A stretch of DNA of 64,000 nucleotides from Oscillospiraceae bacterium (GCA_015063785.1 SVTM01000004.1:1-64000), one strand, 5' to 3'; positions 24,565-34,186 are shown, numbered from the stretch's first letter. Translations and numbers: made by a program. The notes: a model not told the origin generated them from the sequence alone.

Positions 24565-26940
24565 TCAGCTTCTGAGGGTAATGCCGAATTCTCTTTCGAG
24601 ACCCGAAAGAACCTTCTTTACAACCTTGTCGCCGTCCTCATCCGACAGTGTCTTGTCGGGCGAGCGAAGCACAAGGCTGTATGCCATAGACTTCTTGTCG
24701 CCGAGCTTTGCATCGGTGTAAACGTCGAAAATTGTAACGTTTTCAAGAAGATTGCCTGCATACTTTGTGATTGCGCGGCGCAAAGTTCCTGCTTCCAGCG
24801 ACTTTTCGCAGATAAATGCAAGGTCACGGGTGATGGCAGGGAATTTGGGAAGAGGCTTGTATTCACGCACCGTGTTCTTGATCGAAAGCAGATATTCGGT
24901 GTCAATCTCGGCAGCGTAAACGGGAAGGTCAAATCCGTATTTTTCAAGCACTTCGGGATGGAGCTGACCGATGGTGGCGATCACCTTGTCGTCCTTGGTA
25001 AAGTTTGCGCATCTTCCGGGATGGTATGTGGGATTGTTCTTTTCGGAGCAAACGTCATACTTTTTGATGCCCGACATAGAAAGGATTTCTTCAACGTAAC
25101 CCTTGACGTTGTAGAAATCGCCCATGCCATAGCAGGCGATAACGGTGGTCATGGTCTCGTCGGGAAGATCCTTGCCTTCAACAGGAATATAGATCTTTGC
25201 CATTTCATAAAGACCGCAGACGTCGGTTCTCTTGCGGCGGTTGGTAGAAAGAGCTTCGAGCACGCCGGGAAGAGCAGTGGTTCTCATGATGCTGGTGTCC
25301 TCGCCGAGGGGGTTGGAGATAACAACAGAGGTTCTCTTTTCTTCGGGAAGGTTGATCTTTTCGTAATACTTGGGGCTGATGAACGAATAGGTTCTTACTT
25401 CAAAAAGTCCCTGTGCCACAAGAAGAGTGTTGATGTCTGCAAGATAGCGCTGCTTGTCATCGCGCTTACCAACAAGCGATTCTGCCACGAACTTAGATGA
25501 TTCTATGGTGTTGTAGCCGTAGATACGAACAACCTCTTCTGCGATGTCCTGCATACAGAGAAGGTCTGCGCGGAAGGACGGGGGATAGAGTTTGCCGTTT
25601 TTGTATTCGATATCGAGAAGCTTGAAGGTGTCAAGCATGAACTGCTCGGGGATGTCAGTTCCGAGGAACTTGTTTATCTTGCCTGCATCAAAAGCGATCT
25701 CTGCCTGAGGCTGCTTTTTGCCGTAGATGTCAATGATTCCGTCAACAACGTCGCCGGCGCCGAGCATTTCAATGAGCTCACACGCGCGCTCGATGGCAGG
25801 AAGTGTGTTTTCTGGGTCAAGTCCCTTTTCGTATCTTCCCGAAGCCTCGGTTCTCAGACCTACACCGCGAGCGGTGGTTCTGATGGAGGGACCGTAGAAG
25901 TTTGCACTTTCAAAAACGATGGTCTTGGTGTTTTCGTTGATCTCGCTGTTCTGACCACCCATAACGCCTGCAATACCAACCGCCTTTTCTGCATCGGCAA
26001 TAACAAGCATCTTGTCATTGAGCTGTCTTTCAACGTCATCAAGAGTTGTGATCTTTTCGTTTTCGCCTGCTCTTCTGACAACGATCTTGCCGCCTGCAAG
26101 ATAGCTGTGGTCAAATGCGTGCATCGGCTGACCGTATTCAAGACAAACGTAGTTTGTGATGTCAACGATGTTGTTGATGGGACGGATACCGCTGTTGCGA
26201 AGACGTGTGCGGAGCCACTTGGGAGAAGGGCCGATCTTGATGTTCTTTACAACGCGCGCGGTGTATCTGGGGCAAAGCTCGGTGTCGAGAACTTCAACAG
26301 ACACATAATTTTCGATCTTGTCGCCGTCGCCCGCACCCTTTACCTTGGGAGCATCGAGCTTTAAGGGAGTGTTGTAGGAAGCAGCCGCTTCTCTTGCAAG
26401 ACCGATGACAGAAAGGCAGTCGGGACGGTTGGGAGTGATCTCGAATTCAACGACAACGTCGTTAAGATCAAGAACTTCCTTTATATCTTGACCGATGGTG
26501 CATTCTTCATTGAGGATGAAGATGCCGTCCTCGTCTGCATAGGGGAAATCGTGGGCAGTAAGTCCAAGCTCGCCCAAAGAGCAGAGCATACCGTTGGAGG
26601 GAAGACCGCGAAGCTTGCCTGCCTTGATGTGGGTACCGTCGGGGAGATAAGAATCGTGCTTTGCAACAGGCACGAGATCGCCGACAGAAATGTTCTGCGC
26701 ACCTGTGATGATCTGCACGGGTGCTTCTTCGCCAAGATCCATCTGACAGATCTGGAGATGGTCGGAATCGGGATGCTTTTCGATCTGAAGGATCTTGCCG
26801 ACCACAACGTTCTTTATTTTTTCGCCGAGATCTTCAAAGCCTTCGACCTTGGAGCCTGTGGCGGTCATTCTGTCCGAAAAGTCTTTGGGGGAAGCGTCGA
26901 CCTTGACATAATCGGAAAGCCATTTCATTGATAATACCAT
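24565..26940 (-). CDS. pheT: Phenylalanyl-tRNA synthetase beta subunit
   Basis: 791 residues, normal bacterial PheT length. Domains in order: tRNA-binding OB fold (about 40-150, GKILQIEKHPDSDHLQICQMD), B3/B4 editing domain (about 210-380), B5 domain (about 405-470), the inactive catalytic-like core and the C-terminal ferredoxin-fold anticodon-binding domain (about 698-790, FPAITRDLAFI). Partner of PheS in the alpha2-beta2 enzyme that charges tRNA-Phe and edits Tyr-tRNA-Phe. AAGGAGGTGTAGAC before the ATG supports this start over the Met four codons later. 13 bp after pheS. Confidence 0.97.
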   Translation of the reverse strand: MVLSMKWLSDYVKVDASPKDFSDRMTATGSKVEGFEDLGEKIKNVVVGKILQIEKHPDSDHLQICQMDLGEEAPVQIITGAQNISVGDLVPVAKHDSYLPDGTHIKAGKLRGLPSNGMLCSLGELGLTAHDFPYADEDGIFILNEECTIGQDIKEVLDLNDVVVEFEITPNRPDCLSVIGLAREAAASYNTPLKLDAPKVKGAGDGDKIENYVSVEVLDTELCPRYTARVVKNIKIGPSPKWLRTRLRNSGIRPINNIVDITNYVCLEYGQPMHAFDHSYLAGGKIVVRRAGENEKITTLDDVERQLNDKMLVIADAEKAVGIAGVMGGQNSEINENTKTIVFESANFYGPSIRTTARGVGLRTEASGRYEKGLDPENTLPAIERACELIEMLGAGDVVDGIIDIYGKKQPQAEIAFDAGKINKFLGTDIPEQFMLDTFKLLDIEYKNGKLYPPSFRADLLCMQDIAEEVVRIYGYNTIESSKFVAESLVGKRDDKQRYLADINTLLVAQGLFEVRTYSFISPKYYEKINLPEEKRTSVVISNPLGEDTSIMRTTALPGVLEALSTNRRKRTDVCGLYEMAKIYIPVEGKDLPDETMTTVIACYGMGDFYNVKGYVEEILSMSGIKKYDVCSEKNNPTYHPGRCANFTKDDKVIATIGQLHPEVLEKYGFDLPVYAAEIDTEYLLSIKNTVREYKPLPKFPAITRDLAFICEKSLEAGTLRRAITKYAGNLLENVTIFDVYTDAKLGDKKSMAYSLVLRSPDKTLSDEDGDKVVKKVLSGLEREFGITLRS

Positions 26941-26953
26941 TGTCTACACCTCC

Positions 26954-27985
26954 TTAAAACTGTGACAGGAAACGAACGTCGTTTTCGTAAAGCAAACGAA
27001 GATCGTCGATGTTGTATTTTTTCATAACTACGCGTTCAATACCGAGACCAAACGCAAAGCCCGAATATTCATCGGGATCAATGTCGCAACGTCTGAGGAC
27101 GTCAGGATGTACCATGCCGGCGCCGAGAATCTCGATCCAACCTTCGCCCTTGCAAAGACGGCAGCCCTTGCCTCCGCAGGCAAAGCACGAAACGTCAACT
27201 TCTGCAGAAGGTTCTGTGAAGGGGAAGTGGTGGGGACGGAAACGGATTTTTGTGTCTTCTCCGAAAAGGTTCTGCGAGAAGAGCTCAAGAGTACCCTTGA
27301 GGTCGCCCATGGTGATTCCCTTGTCAACCACAAGACCTTCGATCTGATGGAACATGGGGGAGTGGGTGGCATCAATGGCGTCCGAACGGTAAACACGTCC
27401 GGGAGAGATCATACGGATGGGAGGACGCTTCTTTTCCATGGCGTGGATCTGAACAGAAGAAGTCTGTGTACGCAAAAGCACGTTGGAGTTGATATAGAAA
27501 GTGTCCTGGGTGTCGCGTGCAGGATGATCGGGGGGAATGTTGAGAGCGGTGAAGTTGTAATAGTCATATTCAACTTCGGGACCGTCAACGATCTCAAAGC
27601 CGAGACCGATAAAGATGTTTTCGATCTCTGTCTGAACGGCGCTGATGGGATGAGGTCTGCCCATGGGGGAAGACTTGCCGGGGAGAGTGACGTCGATGGT
27701 TTCTTCGATAAGCTTTCTTTCAAGGTCGGCTTTCTGCGCCTTTTCTCTTGCTTCGGAAAAAGCGGCTTCGATGTCGCCGCGAACTTCGTTTGCAAGCTGA
27801 CCCATGATGGGACGTTCTTCGGGAGAAAGTGCACCCATGCCCTTCATAACGGCAACAAGCTCACTCTTCTTTCCGAGATATTTTACTTTGAATTCTTCGA
27901 GAGCCTTGGAAAGATCGTCGGAGGAAGTGATGGCCGACAGCTCGTCCAAAGCCTTGGCACGCAGTGCCTGAAGCTTTTCTTTCAT
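26954..27985 (-). CDS. pheS: Phenylalanyl-tRNA synthetase alpha subunit
   Basis: 343 residues. N-terminal coiled coil (1-85) and class II catalytic core with motif 2 ([19 protein letters not shown]) and motif 3 ([16 protein letters not shown]). It forms Phe-AMP and charges tRNA-Phe with PheT. AAGGAGATC precedes the ATG. The operon is controlled by a T-box leader directly upstream. Confidence 0.97.
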   Translation of the reverse strand: MKEKLQALRAKALDELSAITSSDDLSKALEEFKVKYLGKKSELVAVMKGMGALSPEERPIMGQLANEVRGDIEAAFSEAREKAQKADLERKLIEETIDVTLPGKSSPMGRPHPISAVQTEIENIFIGLGFEIVDGPEVEYDYYNFTALNIPPDHPARDTQDTFYINSNVLLRTQTSSVQIHAMEKKRPPIRMISPGRVYRSDAIDATHSPMFHQIEGLVVDKGITMGDLKGTLELFSQNLFGEDTKIRFRPHHFPFTEPSAEVDVSCFACGGKGCRLCKGEGWIEILGAGMVHPDVLRRCDIDPDEYSGFAFGLGIERVVMKKYNIDDLRLLYENDVRFLSQF

Positions 27986-28021
27986 GTTGATCTCCTTTTA
28001 TTGATTAAATTTTTTGTAAAA

Positions 28022-28276
28022 TAAAAAGTCCCCGTGACAAAAGTCACAGGGACGAAAAATTTCCGCGGTACCACCCGATTTTGCTGTAATAAATAAGAAA
28101 AACAGCACACTCTTTTGCCGTAACGTGGCAAGCACGTCGAAGGCTACTCTTTCTTTCACCCTCGCCACTCCAAAGCGAAACGCATCTGTCACAGAACAAA
28201 AGCCTTGCACCTGCCGGCTCCTCTCTTGATGTCCCATTTGACAAAGCACTCTTTTTCAACGTGTTTGTATAATAAT
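28022..28276 (-). ncRNA. T-box leader controlling pheST
   Basis: On the minus strand the leader contains the T-box core GGGTGGTACCGCG (28077-28065) that pairs with the tRNA acceptor end, followed by a terminator CGTCCCTGTGAC/GTCACGGGGAC with a T run (28054-28022). Upstream is a long structured part with AGAGAGGAGCCGG. A UUC (Phe) triplet at 28141-28139 is a possible specifier codon, but I could not fold stem I reliably. Uncharged tRNA-Phe binding would favour the antiterminator. Confidence 0.92.
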
Positions 28277-28284
28277 ACCTAGAT

Positions 28285-28313
28285 AGTATACCACAAACAA
28301 AATGATTTTTCAA
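28285..28313 (-). promoter_or_regulatory. Promoter of the T-box/pheST operon
   Basis: Minus strand TTGAAA (28313-28308) and TATACT (28290-28285), 17-bp spacing; start about 28278. Confidence 0.7.
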
Positions 28314-28394
28314 GGGGTTTGTCGGATTTTCGACTATCATTTTGCAAAAAGTCCCAAAGTTTTAAAAAACGAAAAAATTTCGTTGCAAATCCGG

Positions 28395-28422
28395 TTGACA
28401 AAAACAAATAGTGTGCTATCAT
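28395..28422 (+). promoter_or_regulatory. Promoter of the DUF5054 gene
   Basis: TTGACA (28395-28400) and TATCAT (28417-28422), 16-bp spacing, about 40 bp before the start codon. Confidence 0.65.
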
Positions 28423-28464
28423 AAAAACAACGGTTTCTGTTAAATACAGTTTAGGAGTCAGAAT

Positions 28465-30189
28465 ATGAAAAAAGAAGTGCTCATGATCTTTAAGACCCAT
28501 CTTGACATAGGTTTTACCGATTATTCCGCAAACATTGTGAAAAAGTACCTTGAAATATACATCCCCAACGCCATACGCGTGGGCTACGAGCTTAAGGACA
28601 GCGACACACCTTTCATCTGGACGGTGGGTTCGTGGCTTATAAACAAAGCTTTGAAGGAGGACAAAAGCGGCATTGTCGAAAAAGCGGTTGCCGACGGAAT
28701 CTTAAATTGGCACGCCCTTCCTTTCACTACCCACACCGAGCTTATGTCCCGCGAGCTTTTTGATTACGGACTTGATATTTCCGCAAAGCTTGACGAACGC
28801 TTTGGCAAAAAGACTGTGGCCGCAAAAATGACAGACGTCCCGGGACATACCGCGGCAATGATCCCATCCATGTGCGCAAGGGGAGTTGAATTTTTGCACA
28901 TCGGTGTAAACCCCGCAACCCCGGTGCCTGACCTTCCGCCCATGTTCAGATGGAAAAAAGGAGAAAACGAGATAGTTGTAATGTATCAGGGCGACTACGG
29001 ACAGGCGGTCGATCTTGGAAATTTTGTTTTGTATTTTGCCCACACGGGCGACAATCTCGGTCCGCAATCGGCAGACGAGATAAGAAGCATCTATGCCCAA
29101 GTGCAAAAGGAATATTCCGATTGCAGCGTGCGGGCCGCAACTCTTAATGAGGTGGCACAAAGACTTGAAAACGTGGATGCTCTGCCGATTGTTGAAAAAG
29201 AGATCGGCGACACCTGGATACACGGCGCAGGCACCGATCCCATGAAGATAAGCCGTTTCAAAAACGTTTTAAGACATATTAAAGAAAACGGTATTTCTGC
29301 CGATATTTCGGATAATCTTTTGCTTGTTCCCGAGCATACCTGGGGAATGGACGTAAAGACCTTTTTCCACGATGACAAAAATTATTCCCACGAAGATATG
29401 GAAAAATTTGCCGATAAGGACAAGAGGGAAAAGATCGAAAAGTCGTGGCTTGAACAGAGAAACTATGTTTCCTCCGCCGAAAAGCTTTTGGGGATTGCGC
29501 CTTGTTACAATACCGAAGCGTATGATCTTTCGGAATGGGAAGAAACCGATGATCCCAAAGATACCGGCTTTGAGCTTTGCTGGCAGATATTTGACAATTC
29601 CGATTATGACAGATACAAGAAAACGTATATGCGCTGTCACCTTGATTGGGCAATATGGGATTTCACCAAGGCGGGCTTGCCCGATTATGTCGGCGGAATA
29701 TACAAGGCTCAGGTTACAAAAGCGTATAAAAAGGCAGACACCGTACTGTACAGACTTGAATTTGAAAAGGAAATTGCCGAAAAATACGGACTTCCGTATT
29801 TTTATGCAAAGCTTTCGGACAAAAACTTGGAGATCAAGTGGTTTGGCAAAAAGGCTTCAAGATTTCCGCAGGCGTGCTGGCTGAAAATAAAAAATTGCGA
29901 TGAAAACTGGCAGATATGTAAGATGGATGAATGGTTCGACGTAAAAGACGTCATCGGTTCTCCGCTCATTTGTGCCGCCGAGAAGGTCAAAAACAAAGAC
30001 GTCGTTATCGAGCCGCTTGACAGCGCTCTTGTGGCACCCTTCGGAAAAAGACTTTTGCAGTATAACGCCGATCGGCTTTGCGAAGATATGAACTTTAACC
30101 TTTACAACAACATCTGGAACACCAATTTCCCCATGTGGTATTCGGATGATGCTCTTTATAGATTTGAGATCAGACCTTTAAAAAAATGA
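28465..30189 (+). CDS. GH38-like DUF5054 protein
   Basis: 574 residues. The N-terminal motif FKTHLDIGFTDYS has the His-x-Asp pattern seen in GH38/GH57 alpha-mannosidase-like barrels, and a later MTDVPGHTAAMIPSMCARG and HGAGTDPMKISRF fit the DUF5054 family. A long C-terminal beta-rich part follows. No signal peptide, so it would act on imported sugars or glycans in the cytosol. Activity of the family is not established as far as I know. It has its own promoter and terminator and stands alone. Confidence 0.75.
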   Translation: MKKEVLMIFKTHLDIGFTDYSANIVKKYLEIYIPNAIRVGYELKDSDTPFIWTVGSWLINKALKEDKSGIVEKAVADGILNWHALPFTTHTELMSRELFDYGLDISAKLDERFGKKTVAAKMTDVPGHTAAMIPSMCARGVEFLHIGVNPATPVPDLPPMFRWKKGENEIVVMYQGDYGQAVDLGNFVLYFAHTGDNLGPQSADEIRSIYAQVQKEYSDCSVRAATLNEVAQRLENVDALPIVEKEIGDTWIHGAGTDPMKISRFKNVLRHIKENGISADISDNLLLVPEHTWGMDVKTFFHDDKNYSHEDMEKFADKDKREKIEKSWLEQRNYVSSAEKLLGIAPCYNTEAYDLSEWEETDDPKDTGFELCWQIFDNSDYDRYKKTYMRCHLDWAIWDFTKAGLPDYVGGIYKAQVTKAYKKADTVLYRLEFEKEIAEKYGLPYFYAKLSDKNLEIKWFGKKASRFPQACWLKIKNCDENWQICKMDEWFDVKDVIGSPLICAAEKVKNKDVVIEPLDSALVAPFGKRLLQYNADRLCEDMNFNLYNNIWNTNFPMWYSDDALYRFEIRPLKK

Positions 30190-30194
30190 AAGCG

Positions 30195-30226
30195 AAAAGC
30201 CCCGATTTTTCGGGGCTTTTAATTTT
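30195..30226 (+). terminator. Terminator after the DUF5054 gene
   Basis: AAAAGCCCCGA and TCGGGGCTTTT pair perfectly, followed by a T-rich run. Confidence 0.85.
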
Positions 30227-30249
30227 TTTTAAAAAATCAAAAAAACATC

Positions 30250-30294
30250 TTGACAAATGTAGCTACACGTGTTAAACTACAATTGTAGCTACAA
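30250..30294 (+). promoter_or_regulatory. BlaI-type promoter with three overlapping operators
   Basis: TTGACA (30250-30255) and TAAACT (30273-30278), 17-bp spacer. Three perfect palindromes cover it: TGTAGCTACA (30258-30267, within the spacer), CTACAATTGTAG (30277-30288) and TTGTAGCTACAA (30283-30294). They share the TACA/TGTA half-sites of BlaI/MecI operators, so the downstream repressor probably controls its own operon. Confidence 0.85.
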
Positions 30295-30338
30295 CAAATT
30301 GCGCAATTTTCGCGTTTTTCAAAAAGGAGGACGTTTCA

Positions 30339-30710
30339 ATGTCACAATCAAACAAAAACATCACAGATTCCGAATACAGCATCATGAAGATCCTTTGGGA
30401 CTCCGGCGAGAAAATGACGGTTTCAGACGTGGTATCTGCCCTCTCGGGCAACGAATGGACCCCGTCCACCGTCTCCACCTTCCTGCAAAGACTTCTCAAA
30501 AAAGGCGCCGTTTCGTGCGACAAGAGGGGAAAGACCAATCTTTACTATCCTGCCATCGCAGAGAACGACTACAACCTTTGCGAGACCGAGAATTTTCTTT
30601 CAAAAATGTATAAGGGCTCTGTAAAAAACCTTGTGGCGGCTCTTTATGAAAACAAAAAGCTGTCTAATGAAGACATTGATGATCTCAAAAAGATGTTTGA
30701 TCTGGAGTAA
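30339..30710 (+). CDS. blaI: BlaI/MecI family repressor
   Basis: 123 residues: winged helix (about 8-80, DSEYSIMKILWDSGEKMTVSDVVSALSG...STVSTFLQRLLKKGAV) and a helical dimerisation tail. BlaI repressors bind palindromes as dimers and are removed by proteolysis when the partner M56 sensor is triggered, often by beta-lactams. AAAGGAGG precedes the ATG. The operators lie just upstream and the M56 gene begins 3 bp after the stop. Confidence 0.93.
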   Translation: MSQSNKNITDSEYSIMKILWDSGEKMTVSDVVSALSGNEWTPSTVSTFLQRLLKKGAVSCDKRGKTNLYYPAIAENDYNLCETENFLSKMYKGSVKNLVAALYENKKLSNEDIDDLKKMFDLE

Positions 30711-30713
30711 AAA

Positions 30714-31541
30714 ATGACAGAGCTTTTCAAAACAGTACTTATACTGTCATCCTTGGGTTTTGCTCTGACGGCAACTCTTTTGTGTATAAAGCCTGTCACT
30801 GCAAAAAAATTCCCTGCACGCTGGCAGTATTATATCTGGATCACCGTCATGCTTTGCATGGTGGTTCCCGTGTATAAGTTCATTCCCGAAGCGACGGTTG
30901 ATAATATCATTCCTCAGGAAAACGAGCCCGTCAAGTATGTGGAAGTTTTGCCTGTGGATAATGTCACAAAGCTACCGACCCAGACGGATGAATACATAGC
31001 AGAACCGCAAAAAGACGGGCTTGATTTTTCAAAAATTTTAAGCTTTGCCATGCGCTATCTTCCGTATGTCTGGGTTTTGGGAATGATAATATACCTTGTC
31101 TTTGCATTTTCAAGCTATTTCATCTTCCTTTGGCGCAAGCGCAAAAATTCGTCAGAGTGTGAAAATGAGGTTTTTGAAAAGATCAAGCAAGAACTTTCGA
31201 TAAACCGCCGCATTCCGCTGCGTATGGCATCTGACATATCTTCTCCCGTTCTTGTGGGCGTTTTCTTTCCAAAGGTATACGTGCCCTGCGGCGAGCTTGA
31301 CGAAAAGCAGGCTCGAATGGTCTTTATGCATGAGCTGACTCACTACAAAAGGCATGATCTTGCGGTCAAATGGTTTTCTCTTTTTGTAAACGCGATCCAC
31401 TGGTTCAATCCTCTTTCGTACCTTCTTTGCCGAAATATCAGCGATGCCTGCGAGGTGTCGTGCGATATCGCCGTTACAAAGAATATGACGCAGGAAGAAC
31501 AAAAATTGTATATGAAAACGATACTTGATTTTGCACGATAA
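30714..31541 (+). CDS. BlaR1-like M56 metallopeptidase, short form
   Basis: 275 residues. Three membrane helices (about 4-28, 39-57 and 118-142) and the cytosolic zinc peptidase with HELTHYKRHD and third-ligand run DACEVSCD. After ILDFAR the frame ends, just where BlaR1/MecR1 proteins continue into a fourth helix and an outer sensor domain. The next two genes start with a segment that looks like that missing stretch, so the sensor seems to have been split off. It lies between blaI and these genes with 3- and 13-bp gaps. The peptidase should cleave the repressor. Confidence 0.85.
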   Translation: MTELFKTVLILSSLGFALTATLLCIKPVTAKKFPARWQYYIWITVMLCMVVPVYKFIPEATVDNIIPQENEPVKYVEVLPVDNVTKLPTQTDEYIAEPQKDGLDFSKILSFAMRYLPYVWVLGMIIYLVFAFSSYFIFLWRKRKNSSECENEVFEKIKQELSINRRIPLRMASDISSPVLVGVFFPKVYVPCGELDEKQARMVFMHELTHYKRHDLAVKWFSLFVNAIHWFNPLSYLLCRNISDACEVSCDIAVTKNMTQEEQKLYMKTILDFAR

Positions 31542-31554
31542 AGGAGGCGATATA

Positions 31555-33000
31555 ATGTTTGAAACTTTCTTTACCACCAAAATGAGCCTTGACAAAAAAC
31601 AGCTTCAAGGCAGGTTTTCCAAGATATCATCCCGAACGGGAATTCTTTCGAGACTTGTTTGCACATGTATCTTTGCGGTAGTGGTGCTTGCGGTTTTGGC
31701 GGTATCTGTTGCCCTTGCGGCAGGCTCCAAAAAAGAAGCTTTTATGAGCGAAGAAGAATACTCGCAATATCTGAACAATCGGGTAGGTGCTGTTATGGCA
31801 GAGCTTGATTATGCCGATGATGAAAAGTTTGTTTTCCATTATCTCAACGGTTTCTTCGTTTACGATATGAAGGAGCAGAGGGTAAAGCATGCCATCGATC
31901 TTTCAAAGCTTAATATCGGATATAATATGCAGGGCGACGAGGTTCTTGACGTCGTGGTTGACAAAGATGGCAAAAAGGCGTATCTTTCAACTCTCGGCGG
32001 TATTTCCGACAAAAAATTCGAAGATTATTGCATCGATATCAAAAGCGGAAAAATTGTGAAAAAGTCAAGACCAAAAGATCTGGAAGGATTTAATATGGTT
32101 GAAATGATCGGCGCAAGCACATCTATCAGGGGCTGGCACAGCGACAGAGTGGTTGTTGACGGAAACAAAGCATATGCTCTCACCATAACGGGAGATGTTA
32201 TCGGCTCACTTGAGCTTGCCGTGTCTGACGCAAGTTTTGACAACGTAGAGTATACTTACGTTTTTGGAAAAGGCTTTATGAACACCGATGACCGAAAGCT
32301 TGAAAACGCAAAACTGTATTTAAAACACGGTTCGCGGATAGAGTGGGAGCAGAGGATCCCTTACGAAATAAACGGCGAAAAACTTGTAGCTTTAAAAGAT
32401 GTTCTTGACGAAAATATATCTAGCAAACTGCAGGGAATAACCGAAGGAAACTTTGACGTGATTTTCGTACCTGTTGCATACGAGGCCCAAAACTTGTGGT
32501 ATTTGTTTGTTTACGACAATTACACTCTCGAAGTGCTTTCGTGCGGAAAACTTGATGAAACTGGTCTTGCAAAAGCGCAAGCGGTTCTTGAAAACCGTGT
32601 TCATCAACTCGAAGTTTCGCCGACAGAGCTTTACATGCTCACACAAAGCTATCTCGAAAAGGAGTTTGAAAAGGTTTTCAGCCCTTATTATGACATCACG
32701 TCGCTTGTCATCTCGGGATGGGACGAATCTTCCGACGGAAACGAGGCCACCTTCCTTTATACCATGCGCCATCTCAATTACAACAGAGATCCCGACACGG
32801 TGGACTATATTAAAAAAGCCAAAGAGAATGCCACCCCCGAAAGGTATCAGGCTTTGTATGATGACTACCTTGCCGAAAAGCAGATGAACGTTCAATTCAA
32901 GATTGTTCGCGACGGTGGAGATCTGAGTCTTTACACAAACGTGTCTCCCAAGGGAATACAGTGGGAGCCGACACAGGTAAGTGATTTTATTATGCAATGA
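31555..33000 (+). CDS. Membrane-anchored putative sensor of the BlaI locus
   Basis: 481 residues from the ATG at 31555 (AAAGGAGGCG upstream). Residues 1-24 (MFETFFTTKMSLDKKQL start) form a module shared with the next gene, then a membrane helix at about 36-56 and a long extracytoplasmic part without a family I recognise. No penicillin-binding-protein motifs (SxxK with SxN and KTG in order) are evident. It sits directly after the short M56 gene and probably takes the place of its missing C-terminal sensor domain. Function is inferred from position. Confidence 0.65.
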   Translation: MFETFFTTKMSLDKKQLQGRFSKISSRTGILSRLVCTCIFAVVVLAVLAVSVALAAGSKKEAFMSEEEYSQYLNNRVGAVMAELDYADDEKFVFHYLNGFFVYDMKEQRVKHAIDLSKLNIGYNMQGDEVLDVVVDKDGKKAYLSTLGGISDKKFEDYCIDIKSGKIVKKSRPKDLEGFNMVEMIGASTSIRGWHSDRVVVDGNKAYALTITGDVIGSLELAVSDASFDNVEYTYVFGKGFMNTDDRKLENAKLYLKHGSRIEWEQRIPYEINGEKLVALKDVLDENISSKLQGITEGNFDVIFVPVAYEAQNLWYLFVYDNYTLEVLSCGKLDETGLAKAQAVLENRVHQLEVSPTELYMLTQSYLEKEFEKVFSPYYDITSLVISGWDESSDGNEATFLYTMRHLNYNRDPDTVDYIKKAKENATPERYQALYDDYLAEKQMNVQFKIVRDGGDLSLYTNVSPKGIQWEPTQVSDFIMQ

Positions 33001-33013
33001 AAAGGAGGTAAAA

Positions 33014-34144
33014 ATGTTCGAAGAATTTTATACAACAAAAATGAGCCCCGAAAAGAAAAGCCTTGAAAATCGCTTTTCAAAAATTCTCGGCAAAGGCGGC
33101 AAGATATCAAAAACAGTCATTATTGCCACCACCTGTCTGCTTGTTGTCGGAGCAGTATCTGTAAGCGTTGTGCTGGCGGCTTTTGACAGCGGCGACAAAG
33201 CCGAGAACAAACAAAAAGAAGAAAAAGAAGTGTTTGACTATACCACGCCGATAGTTGTATATCGCGATGCAAAAAACACCGACAACGCCCCGGCTATTGC
33301 CGGCGATGTTCTCGACGCCGAAGCGGTTGATGTGATAATCGACGGCGAAGAATATGCCGAAGGCGACTATACCGAGGTCATAGAAGACACTCCCACCCTT
33401 GTCTTTGTAAATCCTATTGAGGGCGATATTGAGATAATTGCTCCGTTTGGTGAGCGCAAAAATCCGATCACCGGGGATGTCACCTATCACAACGGTGTCG
33501 ATATTGCCGTAAAAGAAGGGGATATCGTGCGTTCTGCCATCGGAGGAACTGTTAAAGAGGCAGAATATACTTCGTCTCTTGGCAACTACGTTATTGTCGA
33601 AAACGGCGATCACAGTGCTCTTTCGGCGCATCTTGCATCGATCGACGTGGCACAGGGCGACGAGGTTATTGCAGGTCAGCAGATCGGAAAAGCAGGTAAA
33701 ACCGGCATGACCACAGGCGCCAATCTTCATTTTGAGCTTAAAGTCGGCGAAAATTATGCCGATCCCAAAGAAGTGCTTGTGTTAAACCCTGCCATCGAGA
33801 AAAAAACACTCACTCCGGAACAGGTGCTGACGGCATATTATGCAAATTTTGCCGAAGCGAACCACACGGGAATGAAGCAGTATTGCACAGAAAGCTTTAT
33901 TCAAAAGCGTTTTCGTGATAATATGGTGGGTGGAAAAATACGTGCAGAGCTCGTTTCGATTACACCCGTAAAGCAGGAGGATTCAAGAGGTATTCATTTT
34001 GTCGTGTCCTCAAAAAATCTTACCGAGGGCAAGACGTATGGCGTCGTGTCCGACGGCATATACTACACCCTTTTGTTCGTCAACGGCGAATGGAAGATTG
34101 ACAGCTGGTATCTTAAAGAAGATTTCGAAAAGATATACGGCTGA
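33014..34144 (+). CDS. Membrane-anchored degenerate M23 (LytM) domain protein
   Basis: 376 residues from the ATG at 33014 (AAAGGAGG upstream). Residues 1-24 share 17 of 24 positions with the previous protein; a membrane helix follows (33-56). The outer part has an M23/LytM domain at about 128-265: zinc ligands His159 and Asp163 (YHNGVDIA) and His239, plus His206 in SAHL. The first His of the usual HxH motif is Asn237, so cleavage is doubtful and a peptidoglycan-binding role is more likely. A C-terminal domain (about 270-376) resembles NTF2/DUF4829-type folds. Last gene of the BlaI operon. Confidence 0.8.
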   Translation: MFEEFYTTKMSPEKKSLENRFSKILGKGGKISKTVIIATTCLLVVGAVSVSVVLAAFDSGDKAENKQKEEKEVFDYTTPIVVYRDAKNTDNAPAIAGDVLDAEAVDVIIDGEEYAEGDYTEVIEDTPTLVFVNPIEGDIEIIAPFGERKNPITGDVTYHNGVDIAVKEGDIVRSAIGGTVKEAEYTSSLGNYVIVENGDHSALSAHLASIDVAQGDEVIAGQQIGKAGKTGMTTGANLHFELKVGENYADPKEVLVLNPAIEKKTLTPEQVLTAYYANFAEANHTGMKQYCTESFIQKRFRDNMVGGKIRAELVSITPVKQEDSRGIHFVVSSKNLTEGKTYGVVSDGIYYTLLFVNGEWKIDSWYLKEDFEKIYG

Positions 34145-34186
34145 TCCGATACAAACAAATCCACAAAAAGTAATACCGATACAGGG

